A stretch of DNA of 28,997 nt from a virus: IMG/VR virus record IMGVR_UViG_3300010392_000770, positions 1 to 28,997 of that record. One strand, given 5' to 3'. Shown here piece by piece: positions 7,184 to 15,083 of this stretch. The stretch's first letter is position 1, and each line of letters starts with the position of its first letter. Position numbers and translations under genes: made by a program. The notes below the pieces were generated by a model. That model was given only the letters and a program-made list of their open reading frames with translations, was not told where the DNA came from and did no database searches.

Positions 7184-8624
7184 ATCCGATCAGACGACCA
7201 CAAGCGAGGCCGCACCGTGGGGTGGTCAGCAGCCCTACTTACAAGACATTTTTCGCGAAGCGCAAAACCAGTATTATGGCGGCGGGCCGCAATACTATCC
7301 CGGTCAAACGGTAGCGCCGTTTTCGCCGCAGCAGCAGCTTGGTATGGACATGACCACGCAGCGCGCGCTTGGGGGCGATCCTTCACAGCAGGCCATGGGC
7401 AATTGGTTAACCGGCCAACTTGGTCAACAAAATATTGACCCACGTCAAATACAGGCCGGGGCGATGGGTGCCATGGGCGGCCTCCCACAAGCACAACAGA
7501 TGCTCGGACAGACCGGGCAGCAAGCACAACAGATTGCAGGCGTTGGGGGTGATATGACGATGCCCCAGGCCGCACAGTTTGCGGGTGGCGCGGTTGGACC
7601 TTATGCACAGCAGTTGCAGGGGATGACCGGTTACGGCACGTTAGGCGAGGCGGGCCAGTTTTTCGATCAACCGTCCGCGACACCCGCAGCCATACCGGGG
7701 GCGGCCGCGCAGCTTGGCGCGACCGCTGGCGGGCAGTATTTGGGCTCGAACCCATATCTAGACCAGATGTACGAAACCGGCGCGGGCCGTATTCAAGAAC
7801 AGTTCGAGGAAGATGTGTTGCCAGCCATTGCCGGTCAATTTGGCGCGGCAGGGCGTACCGGCAGCGGCGCGCAAGCGCTTATGCAAGGCCGGGCGGCCGG
7901 TGACGTGGCCGGTGAGTTGGCCGGGCTGTACGGCGACATCTATTCGCCCGCGTACGAATCAGAGCGCGGACGGCAGGAACAGGCCACACAGCAACTCGGC
8001 CAGCTCGGACTTGGAGCCGGTGAGTTGGGGTTGGGCCAGCGACAGGCAGCGGGAAACTTGTATACCGGTGAACGTCAACTCGGTCAGCAGGCCGCACAGC
8101 AGGCGGGCCAGCTCGGACTGAGCGGCGGACAGCTTGCCGCCGAGCTGTACGGCACCGGCATGCAAGGCGATATTCAGCGCCGACAATTGGCGGGAGAATT
8201 GGGCTTAAGTGCCGGGCAGGCGCTGGGCAATCTCGGACTTGGCGGCTTAGAACAGCTTGGCGGGCTGTACGGCGACATCGGACAGCAGCAATTCCGCGCC
8301 GGAACGCTCGCACCGCAATACCAGAACATGCAATACGGGGACATCGATCGGCTTATGCAAGTGGGCGGCATGACCCAGGACCAAGCTCAGCGGCTGATTT
8401 CCGGCCAGCAGGCGCGTTGGGATTACGGGCAAAATCAGCCAATGGCAAATCTGGGCGCGTATGCCAATCTCATTCAGGGACTGCCCGCAGGATACGGTAC
8501 CGAAACCAGCACGGCACCCGGCGGCAGCCGTTGGTCAGGCGCGGCAGGCGGTGCGCTGGCAGGCGCTGCGACCGGCAATCCATGGTTAGCACTTGGCGGC
8601 GGACTACTTGGCGCAATCGCATAG
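7173..8624 (+). CDS. Putative virion/DNA-ejection protein, Gln/Gly-rich (483 aa)
   Basis: ATG 7173 has GGAGAGAG at 7159-7166. The N-terminus (APWGGQQPYLQDIFREAQ, then YYPGQTVAPFSPQQQLG) matches a pattern I recognise from virion proteins of large podoviruses. The central part is a long Gln/Gly/Leu/Ala array with recurrent LGQLGL and LYGDI elements (residues about 245-385). The C-terminus (about 452-483) is a glycine-zipper-like hydrophobic segment, GAAGGALAGAATGNPWLALG, which could insert in a membrane. Combined with its position between tail and large ejection genes, this suggests a protein injected with DNA into the cell envelope, comparable in role to P22 gp7/gp20. Exact family is not certain. 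Confidence 0.7.
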   Translation: MGSKSDQTTTSEAAPWGGQQPYLQDIFREAQNQYYGGGPQYYPGQTVAPFSPQQQLGMDMTTQRALGGDPSQQAMGNWLTGQLGQQNIDPRQIQAGAMGAMGGLPQAQQMLGQTGQQAQQIAGVGGDMTMPQAAQFAGGAVGPYAQQLQGMTGYGTLGEAGQFFDQPSATPAAIPGAAAQLGATAGGQYLGSNPYLDQMYETGAGRIQEQFEEDVLPAIAGQFGAAGRTGSGAQALMQGRAAGDVAGELAGLYGDIYSPAYESERGRQEQATQQLGQLGLGAGELGLGQRQAAGNLYTGERQLGQQAAQQAGQLGLSGGQLAAELYGTGMQGDIQRRQLAGELGLSAGQALGNLGLGGLEQLGGLYGDIGQQQFRAGTLAPQYQNMQYGDIDRLMQVGGMTQDQAQRLISGQQARWDYGQNQPMANLGAYANLIQGLPAGYGTETSTAPGGSRWSGAAGGALAGAATGNPWLALGGGLLGAIA

Positions 8625-8636
8625 GAGACAAAGACA

Positions 8637-9119
8637 ATGCCATTAAAAGATTTTTCTTTCGGCGGACTGAAAAACACCATGGGTGGATTGCTCAGCGATC
8701 CCAAACAGCAAGCCGCGCTACTCAACAGTCCGGGTTTCGGGGCGGGCATGGGCTTGCTGGCATCCAGCCAGGACGCAAGCATCAACCCGTTTAAGGCCGC
8801 CTATAAAGGCATGACGGCAGGCAAGAAACAGATGGAATCGCAGGAAGACCGCGACCGGCTGGAAAAGGCGCGCAAAGCATTGGCGGCTTACTTTGCGGCA
8901 CAGGGGCAACAGGTACCGGGCCAAGCGCCACCAACCGCACAAGAACAGGCGTTGCAGATGTCTCTGGCACCCGGACAGCCCGGCGCGTCGATGGGAGCGG
9001 GCATGGCACCACCCATGCCGCAAACGGGGTATGTGCCCGCTTATACGGGCTTACCGGGCGGCCAGGACATGCAGCGCCAGCAGAATCGCATGGCGTGGGA
9101 ACAGATTATCGGACGGTGA
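8637..9119 (+). CDS. Hypothetical virion-region protein (160 aa)
   Basis: ATG 8637 has TAGGAGA at 8623-8629. The first 50 residues (FGGLKNTMGGLLSDPKQQAA, then SPGFGAGMGLLASSQD) are Gly/Leu-rich and amphipathic; residues 55-90 form a charged helix (KQMESQEDRDRLEKARKALA); the rest is Pro/Gln/Met-rich and probably disordered. This composition matches its neighbours, suggesting a second small ejection or internal virion protein. No named family is recognised. Confidence 0.65.
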   Translation: MPLKDFSFGGLKNTMGGLLSDPKQQAALLNSPGFGAGMGLLASSQDASINPFKAAYKGMTAGKKQMESQEDRDRLEKARKALAAYFAAQGQQVPGQAPPTAQEQALQMSLAPGQPGASMGAGMAPPMPQTGYVPAYTGLPGGQDMQRQQNRMAWEQIIGR

Positions 9120-9125
9120 ATAATT

Positions 9126-10316
9126 ATGGCTAACGGAATCCCACAACAGCCCGGTATGCCGGTGAACGATCAGCAGACCGCTGAGCAGGCAGCGCGACAG
9201 CAAGGGCTGGAACAAATGCGGCAGATGCAGAATCGTCAGTCAGGCGCGTTGGCGGTGCAGCGCCAGCCGCCCGGTGTGCAGCCCGGTGGATTCAGTGGGC
9301 CGGGTGGCGCGAAACGGCTGAATGAAATCTACGGCATTATGGCCGAAGGCGCGGAAAGACCGTCAGCCGTGGGCCAGCAGTATGTTGACACCATGCAAAA
9401 ACAGCAGGTGCTGGATCGTGCAAACCAGCCCATTGAACAATTCTTAAAGTTGTACGGCAACGTCAACCCATACGATTGGAGCGCGAAAAGTTTGCAGCGG
9501 TTCCATGACAATTACGTACAGACCGGGCAACTGCAATTCGATCTGTTAGAACCGAAACAGACGCTGACCAGCGAGGAAAATTCCGCGATCCTGAAAGCCG
9601 ATGAAAAAATGTACACCTCTGGCAGCCAGATCGGGCGTATGGGCTCGATGGTTGACCGGCTCGATGCGGCGGCGCGTTCGGGCGATTACACACAGGGCAT
9701 TGTGGGCACCGTGGATGAATGGTTCTCGCGCAACATTACCGGTAACGTCGATGACACCGAGCTGCTGAAACAAGAATACCGTGGCTTGAAAAACAGCAAG
9801 GTGATTGCCGATCTACCGCCCGGCGTGGCATCGGATAAAGACATCGCGATCGCGCGCGAAGGGTGGCCCGGACCGAATGTCAGCCCGGCCTATTTGGCGG
9901 CGTTTATGCGCGGCGTACAGAAATTGCAGGTGATGGAATACGCATGGAATGCGCACCGCTCCCATTTTATCGGCATGGAACGCAACGTGGCGGGGTTATC
10001 AGCCGACTGGCAGAAAAATAAAGGTCGATGGATCAGCGACGCGATGTATAACAACGGGCTGCAAATGTATAACCCGCTCAATGAAGATGGCACGGAAATG
10101 GACATGAACCAAGCCGCACAGCACTACTATCGCCGTCAAGCTATCGGTGCGCAGCCGGATATTGTGCGTACCGGGCAACCCACGGTGCAAGGGCCAACGG
10201 GCCAAGCAGGGGCCATGCCGGGTGGCCCGCCACAACCTGCCGGTGGCGCGGGTGAATCCGAAGCAGACATTTTGAAAGATACGGGTACTAAACCATGCCA
10301 ACGTCAGCGGAACTGA
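9126..10316 (+). CDS. Putative internal virion/ejection protein (396 aa)
   Basis: ATG at 9126 follows the preceding stop by 6 nt, with a weak GGACGG upstream. The N-terminal 70 residues are Gln/Met/Pro-rich. The ordered central part (about 75-335) is helical with FLKLYGNVNPYDWSAKSLQRF, the segment EENSAILKADEKMYTSGSQI, and a region with AYLAAFMRGVQKLQVMEYAW. The C-terminal 60 residues are Pro/Gly-rich. Proteins of this layout precede the large ejection protein in podoviruses and are thought to be packaged in the head. It has no catalytic motif I can see. It overlaps the next gene by 22 nt. Confidence 0.7.
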   Translation: MANGIPQQPGMPVNDQQTAEQAARQQGLEQMRQMQNRQSGALAVQRQPPGVQPGGFSGPGGAKRLNEIYGIMAEGAERPSAVGQQYVDTMQKQQVLDRANQPIEQFLKLYGNVNPYDWSAKSLQRFHDNYVQTGQLQFDLLEPKQTLTSEENSAILKADEKMYTSGSQIGRMGSMVDRLDAAARSGDYTQGIVGTVDEWFSRNITGNVDDTELLKQEYRGLKNSKVIADLPPGVASDKDIAIAREGWPGPNVSPAYLAAFMRGVQKLQVMEYAWNAHRSHFIGMERNVAGLSADWQKNKGRWISDAMYNNGLQMYNPLNEDGTEMDMNQAAQHYYRRQAIGAQPDIVRTGQPTVQGPTGQAGAMPGGPPQPAGGAGESEADILKDTGTKPCQRQRN

Positions 10317-12406
10317 AACAATCCTTAGTGCAAGCCCACCAAGCGGGCGATGCTCAAGGGATAGCGATGTTTAAAAACATGCTCGATACCGGGCAGTTTG
10401 ACGATGATCGAAGCAGCTTTGGAGAATCCTTGGCACAAGGTGTCGCGCAAGGTGCCACGTTGGGTTTCCATGATGAGGCCGCCGCCGCGCTGCGCGCCGG
10501 TACGGGCGAGTTTTTCGATAAGTATCTCGGCAGTACGCTGTACGGACTTGGCGTTGGTACTGAAGGCGGCGAAGGCAGTTTTTTAGAGCGTTTCAAACAG
10601 TACAAAGACATGGCCGAAGACCCGCGCGGTTTTGGCGAAAAGTACCAAACGGCGTTGGAATCACAACGCGGCGCGCTCGAAACCGCCCGGCAGGAAGACC
10701 CATGGACCACGGGTATCGCCGAAGTGGTGGGCGGTTTGGGTACGGGTGGCGTGGGTGCGGCGAAAGCCGTGGCCGGGCAGGGACTTCGTAAAGGTGCCGC
10801 ACGGCTGGCCGGTGTTGGTGCCGGGCTCGGTGGTGCAGCCGGGTATGGCATGGGTGAAGGCGATCCGCTCGCAGCCGCTGCATTCGGTACGCCGGAAGAC
10901 GTTAGCCGCGAAACCACAGAAGCGCTCACAGCCACGGGTATTGGCGCGGGTCTCGGTGCGGGTCTCGGTGCGGCCACGCCGTTTTTGGGGGCCGCAGCGC
11001 GGGGTGTTGCGCGCAATATTCCTTTCGTTACACGACCGTTTACTAAACAAGCCAAAATCAACGAAGATGGGCGGCGATTGGTTATGGATCGTTTGCAGGA
11101 AGACATCGCAAGCGGTGATATAACGCTGGATGCAGCCAAGCGCGAACTGGCGGACACGCCGGGCATGATGGTGGCTGATCTCGGACCCGGTTTACGCGAT
11201 CTTACCGATCAATTGGCACAGACGCCGACACCAACCGGCCGCGACATTCGCGCCACGCTTACGGATCGCAACAAAGCGCAATGGAAACGCGTTTTTCCAA
11301 AACTTGCGCAAGCCATCGGCGGACAGGATAACTTTGGCCACGCGCGTAAACAGCTCATTAAAGACATGCGTGAAAGGGCGGATCGTTTATATGGTGCGGC
11401 GGAAGCGGTTCCAATTCGTTTCACACCGGAAATGCGCACTATGGTTACACGCCCCGCATTTCGACCGGCGATTAAAACCGCCAATCAATTGCGCCAGCTT
11501 GACGACAAGTCGCCGCTGCCCGGCTTCCCAAAACCCGGCACCATGATGAGCACCGTGGAGCTTGATCAGGTTTTGCAGGGTATGGATGACGTGGTAAATA
11601 AAGCGTGGAAAGATCAGCCCGCGCTCGCAAAGCGGCTCGGCCCGATGCGTAACGAATTTCGGGAAATGCTCTACACGGCAAACCCAGCACTCAGAACCGC
11701 TCGCAAGGCGTGGGCCGGTGATAAGGCCAACGATGAAGCCATGGACCTTGGATTGCGTCTATTCAGCGATGACGCCGACATTACCGCCGCAAGAATGGCC
11801 GACATGACCGATGCGGAAAAACAGTTTGTCAAAATTGGCCATCTGCGCGCCATCGGTAGAAAGCTGGGCGATAAATCTTTTACCGCTGACATAACGAAAG
11901 GCATCTTTGACAAGCCGAGAAAGCTCGAAGCGGTCAGGGCAGCGTTTGGCGGCCGGAAACAATACGATGATTTCATGAACTACATCGAACAAGAACAAAA
12001 GATGTTTAACACCTTTAAAGAAGCAACCGCCAACAGTAAAACATACAAGTATCTGGCCGCTGGTGAAAACCCAGGCGGCAGGCTGGCACAGATCATAGGC
12101 TATACGGGTGCGTTGGGTGCGGGCGGTGGTGAACTGGCGCGCGCTAGTGGTTTTGCCGCCCAAAAACTCTATGGCGCGCTATCGCCAAAGGTAGCGCAGC
12201 AAGCGCGGAAAGCGGCTGTAACAGCACGTCAAGGCGGCCTATTAATGGGCAAAGATTTAGAGGCAATTACGCAGCCGCAGACCATGGGCGGCTTGCTTGC
12301 CACCGGGGCACCCGTAACACCTTCCGCCATGATGGGCGGTTTGTTATCCACAGGATTGCCACAGCCGGGTGGACCTGAATACGGCACACAGCAGGGCGGG
12401 CAATGA
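10295..12406 (+). CDS. Large internal virion / DNA-ejection protein (703 aa)
   Basis: This gene is the largest of the ejection set. The N-terminus carries ELKQSLVQAHQAGD then GESLAQGVAQGATLGFHDEA, a pattern seen in phage internal virion proteins. Residues about 141-187 and 211-238 are Gly/Ala-rich hydrophobic segments (VVGGLGTGGVGAAKAVAG; ATGIGAGLGAGLGAATPFLG) able to cross or insert in membranes. Residues 250-600 are long helices with basic and acidic faces. The C-terminal 80 residues contain repeated MGGLL-type motifs. It likely forms part of the conduit for genome delivery. No lysozyme or transglycosylase active site is recognisable. The start ATG lies inside the previous gene's end. Confidence 0.75.
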   Translation: MPTSAELKQSLVQAHQAGDAQGIAMFKNMLDTGQFDDDRSSFGESLAQGVAQGATLGFHDEAAAALRAGTGEFFDKYLGSTLYGLGVGTEGGEGSFLERFKQYKDMAEDPRGFGEKYQTALESQRGALETARQEDPWTTGIAEVVGGLGTGGVGAAKAVAGQGLRKGAARLAGVGAGLGGAAGYGMGEGDPLAAAAFGTPEDVSRETTEALTATGIGAGLGAGLGAATPFLGAAARGVARNIPFVTRPFTKQAKINEDGRRLVMDRLQEDIASGDITLDAAKRELADTPGMMVADLGPGLRDLTDQLAQTPTPTGRDIRATLTDRNKAQWKRVFPKLAQAIGGQDNFGHARKQLIKDMRERADRLYGAAEAVPIRFTPEMRTMVTRPAFRPAIKTANQLRQLDDKSPLPGFPKPGTMMSTVELDQVLQGMDDVVNKAWKDQPALAKRLGPMRNEFREMLYTANPALRTARKAWAGDKANDEAMDLGLRLFSDDADITAARMADMTDAEKQFVKIGHLRAIGRKLGDKSFTADITKGIFDKPRKLEAVRAAFGGRKQYDDFMNYIEQEQKMFNTFKEATANSKTYKYLAAGENPGGRLAQIIGYTGALGAGGGELARASGFAAQKLYGALSPKVAQQARKAAVTARQGGLLMGKDLEAITQPQTMGGLLATGAPVTPSAMMGGLLSTGLPQPGGPEYGTQQGGQ

Positions 12407-12816
12407 CATACCAAGTTTCACACGCACAGGGTGAATTGCTCGGACGCGTGCGGCCGGGTGTGACAACACCCGTGCAACTGTTCAAGGCCAGCGAGCTGCG
12501 CACGGAACTAACGTTGCTGTTAATTGCTCAAGCACCGATCAGCGGCAGCAATACAGCGGACATTGTAATTTTTCACGATGATAGCGGTTCGGATATATAC
12601 GATGGCACCACGGCAATCGCGGCTTTTACTTACGATAAAACAACAGCAGGCGGGTTTGTTACGGGCGTGTTTCAGGCGCAGCACCCAGGCTCAGGCATTA
12701 TGCTTGCTGCGAATGGATCGATTGGAGTGAGTACCAATCAGGTGGATGAAACTGTATTCACGTGTTATGGAATCACAGAAACGCTTGCCGAAAGAGTTAG
12801 AGGATTAACGGGATGA
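12403..12816 (+). CDS. Small virion-region protein (137 aa)
   Basis: ATG overlaps the ejection gene's stop (ATGA), and its own stop overlaps the tail-fibre start (ATGA). The product is mostly beta: TELTLLLIAQAPISGSNTAD, IVIFHDDSGSDIYD, TGVFQAQHPGSGIMLAANG and ETVFTCYGITETL suggest a small beta-sandwich or jelly-roll like those of phage capsid-decoration or tail-accessory proteins. Coupling with the fibre gene suggests it attaches or decorates the tail. Function is not established from the sequence. Confidence 0.7.
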   Translation: MTYQVSHAQGELLGRVRPGVTTPVQLFKASELRTELTLLLIAQAPISGSNTADIVIFHDDSGSDIYDGTTAIAAFTYDKTTAGGFVTGVFQAQHPGSGIMLAANGSIGVSTNQVDETVFTCYGITETLAERVRGLTG

Positions 12817-14648
12817 GTGAATTAAACGCTTGGGATATCGTGGACGCCAACAATAACGCGGCTCCACCGGATGGTTGGCCCGAAAATACCATGCAGTACA
12901 GCGAGGTTAACAACACGGGCCGAGCGGTTCAAGGCACGCTCAAGCGATACTTTGCGGATGTTAACGGCTCGTTGCAAGCGGCAGGCGTGGCCGATGCCTA
13001 CACGTTAACGCTCAATGAGACGGGATACAGCAGTTATTTCCAAGGCATGTATTTCGCTTGCGAGATAAACGCCACCAATACCGGCGCGAGCACCATCGAT
13101 GTCAACGGTATTGGCGCGCAGACCATCGTGGACCGTGCCGGTACCCCATTGGCGGCGGGCGAAATACAAGCGGGTGGCATCTATGAATTCCGCTATGACG
13201 GCACGAATTTCCAAGTCATGGGCACGCTGGCCGGTACCGCAACAACGTCAGACTTGATACTGACCAACAGTAACGACCCCGATCTGGCGGATACCGATGT
13301 AGCGCTGAACATCGGCGCTGCCGATCCGACCAGCGCGCAGCATCTGGAGCAGGGACCGGGCGACATTCAAAGTAAGTCCGATGCGACCACGGCCGCTGCG
13401 CTCGATTTGAATGCGTTAGGCGGTAACGTTAACGCGGGCGCGCAATCGGGTACTGGCGTGGTAACGCTATTCAACAGCGGTTCTGCGACGCTGGTTACTC
13501 AAGCGTCTGGCGTTATTGCGCGCGGTAGTGTTGCCGCAGCGAGCCCGCCGACCACAGAGGCGGTTGATACACGCCTATCGTTTGAGGATTTAAACGGCGT
13601 CGCCAACTTGGGGCTGGTGGGTTATGAGACGGCGAACGATTTAAGCATTCGCAATAACATGCGCGGCGGCGAAATCTTTATGCGCGGCACTACGGTCGCA
13701 GGTATTGCGCAAAACATGTTTTTTGCCGATCCCGATACCGATGTGGAACTGTTTTACAATGGCGGCAGTGTAACGCGCACCATTGCATCCGCTAGCGGTG
13801 GCCTTGAAGCTAACAACATGTTGACCGGTGCCGGTTTCGAGCGTGTGCTAACAACGTCCGATCTGGGCGGCGCGAATGTCATTGCGGGCAGCGCTGACGG
13901 CGAAGTTTTGCAATGGGATACCGGCAACGTGCAATACGAACCGAGTGTGCGCGTGTTTGAAATTGCCGATGGCTGGCAGATTCGCGGCACGCTCAATAAC
14001 GATCCGGCGGTAAGCGGCACGGCGCAAGACCCACACTTAGAGTTTACCAATCTCAGCGGTCAAGTAGTCGGCTTTATCGATTGGCCCGGCGTCGATGACA
14101 TGATTATCCGCAACAGCACTCGAAACGGTTTCCTAACGCTTAGCGCAACCACTAATGCGGGCGTTACACGTAACGGTTTTGTCTTTGACCCTGATCAGCG
14201 CACTCAAATACTGGATGGCGGTACCGCAGCGGTATCTATTTCCACGCAGGTACACTCCACCGATACATGGGGCGTTGGCGGTTCCGTGCTCGATGCGGCG
14301 GGCGTGCCGCGAGCAATTGTACCGGTGGCAGGCGATCAATCTTTTGCCGCGAGTTTTAACGTTCTCAGTTCCGATCTGTACGCGGGGCATGTTGCCACGG
14401 CCGGTACAAGTACCATTACCCTGCCCGCCAGTTCGGTACCCTTTCCGCGCGGCTGCTGGTTTTACGTGTACAACGAAAGCGGTAACAACGTGACGATTAG
14501 CGATTCACCGTCAGGCGTGAATTTGCATTGGCTGGGCAATGAAGGCAACGCGGTAACTGGCAACCGGACAATTGCGGATAACGGTTGGGCGCGGATATGG
14601 AAACGGTCAGCTACAATATGGTATATCATCGGCCAATCCATTAGCTAA
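12813..14648 (+). CDS. Tail fibre / receptor-binding protein (611 aa)
   Basis: The start is ATG at 12813 after a weak AACGGG. Residues 65-145 carry the phage tail-fibre domain pattern (INATNTGASTIDVNGIGAQT, then GEIQAGGIYEFRYDGTNFQV). The middle has two related modules: residues about 252-320 (LSFEDLNG, then SIRNNMRGGEIFMRG, then FFADPDTDVELFYNGG) and about 407-478 (LEFTNLSG, then IIRNSTRNGFLTLSA, then FVFDPDQRTQILDGG), an internal duplication. The C-terminus (about 510-611) is Ser/Thr/Gly-rich beta structure ending with WYIIGQSIS. The protein probably trimerises and recognises the host surface. It is the last large gene of the late module. Confidence 0.85.
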   Translation: MSELNAWDIVDANNNAAPPDGWPENTMQYSEVNNTGRAVQGTLKRYFADVNGSLQAAGVADAYTLTLNETGYSSYFQGMYFACEINATNTGASTIDVNGIGAQTIVDRAGTPLAAGEIQAGGIYEFRYDGTNFQVMGTLAGTATTSDLILTNSNDPDLADTDVALNIGAADPTSAQHLEQGPGDIQSKSDATTAAALDLNALGGNVNAGAQSGTGVVTLFNSGSATLVTQASGVIARGSVAAASPPTTEAVDTRLSFEDLNGVANLGLVGYETANDLSIRNNMRGGEIFMRGTTVAGIAQNMFFADPDTDVELFYNGGSVTRTIASASGGLEANNMLTGAGFERVLTTSDLGGANVIAGSADGEVLQWDTGNVQYEPSVRVFEIADGWQIRGTLNNDPAVSGTAQDPHLEFTNLSGQVVGFIDWPGVDDMIIRNSTRNGFLTLSATTNAGVTRNGFVFDPDQRTQILDGGTAAVSISTQVHSTDTWGVGGSVLDAAGVPRAIVPVAGDQSFAASFNVLSSDLYAGHVATAGTSTITLPASSVPFPRGCWFYVYNESGNNVTISDSPSGVNLHWLGNEGNAVTGNRTIADNGWARIWKRSATIWYIIGQSIS

Positions 14649-14665
14649 CGCAGGAAATCTCGCCT

Positions 14666-14929
14666 ATGCAAACACCATCACCAATCACCGCACGTCCGGT
14701 TGTATACATCGATCTGCTTATGCCGAACGGCACCAAGCAAGTGTTACAGGTGGATGTGGCTCGCGCCATGCATGAGCAACTTGGGATTGCGCTGGCTAGT
14801 ATTGATGCTGTGCCAGCAGCTTCCGAAAATGATCCACAGAGCGCACTACCGTTACAGGATGACCAAGATAGTCCAGACGACGATGATTCGCCGCTTGCTG
14901 CGGGCGTGGGTTTTGGCCGGAGCGCTTGA
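14666..14929 (+). CDS. Small trailing gene of the late module (87 aa)
   Basis: ATG at 14666 has AGGAA at 14652-14656, 17 nt after the fibre stop. The N-terminal half (VVYIDLLMPNGTKQVLQVDV, then ARAMHEQLGIALASI) is a plausible small folded unit; the second half is Asp/Ser-rich and disordered (DDQDSPDDDDSPLAAG). The last 134 nt lie antisense to the nuclease gene on the other strand. The good ribosome-binding site and normal codon use over the first half argue that it is real, perhaps a fibre chaperone or a lysis-region protein, but no family is recognised. The acidic tail could instead be a by-product of the antisense gene. Confidence 0.55.
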   Translation: MQTPSPITARPVVYIDLLMPNGTKQVLQVDVARAMHEQLGIALASIDAVPAASENDPQSALPLQDDQDSPDDDDSPLAAGVGFGRSA

Positions 14930-15083
14930 ATTCTACAATTAACTTTTGACAGGCCGGGCCAAAGTAAATTTGGTCCGGCCAACCGCGTGCGGCTTTATCC
15001 AGCTTGATATGTAGCCAACCGGCTTTCTCGGCAATGCGATTGCATTCGCGTTCAGTTTCCCGCTCCAATGGCTTCAAGATCAT
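14796..15083 (-). CDS. VRR-NUC family nuclease (95 aa)
   Basis: This is a small stand-alone VRR-NUC (PD-(D/E)XK superfamily) nuclease, commonly paired with a phage SNF2-like helicase in replication or recombination. The active-site signature is visible: ARGWPDQIYFG with Asp37, then LIVEFK with Glu51 and Lys53, followed by a conserved Gln at 62 or 63 and GHPVTVVRSVDHF near the end. The 95-aa length is normal for the phage family. ATG at 15083 lies inside the end of the helicase gene (32-nt overlap), so expression is coupled. Its C-terminal half overlaps an opposing gene, and a long hairpin lies over the codons for residues 35-44. Confidence 0.9.
   Translation of the reverse strand: MILKPLERETERECNRIAEKAGWLHIKLDKAARGWPDQIYFGPACQKLIVEFKRSGQNPRPQQAANHRRLDYLGHPVTVVRSVDHFRKLLAQHQY
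14952..14980. other. Long hairpin inside the nuclease gene at the convergence of two operons
   Basis: GGCCGGGCCAAA (14952-14963) and TTTGGTCCGGCC (14969-14980) form a 12-bp stem with one G-T wobble and a 5-nt loop. It starts 22 nt after the stop of the rightward late module, but lies within leftward nuclease coding sequence, over its active-site codons. No T-tract follows on either strand. It may block rightward read-through as a stable hairpin, or be bifunctional with the coding need. Confidence 0.6.

Noticed and set aside
10354-11166. 270-aa open frame on the minus strand within the large ejection gene
   Set aside because: Pro/Ala/Ser-rich antisense shadow of a Gly/Ala-rich gene; the plus-strand gene is continuous and coupled to its neighbours.
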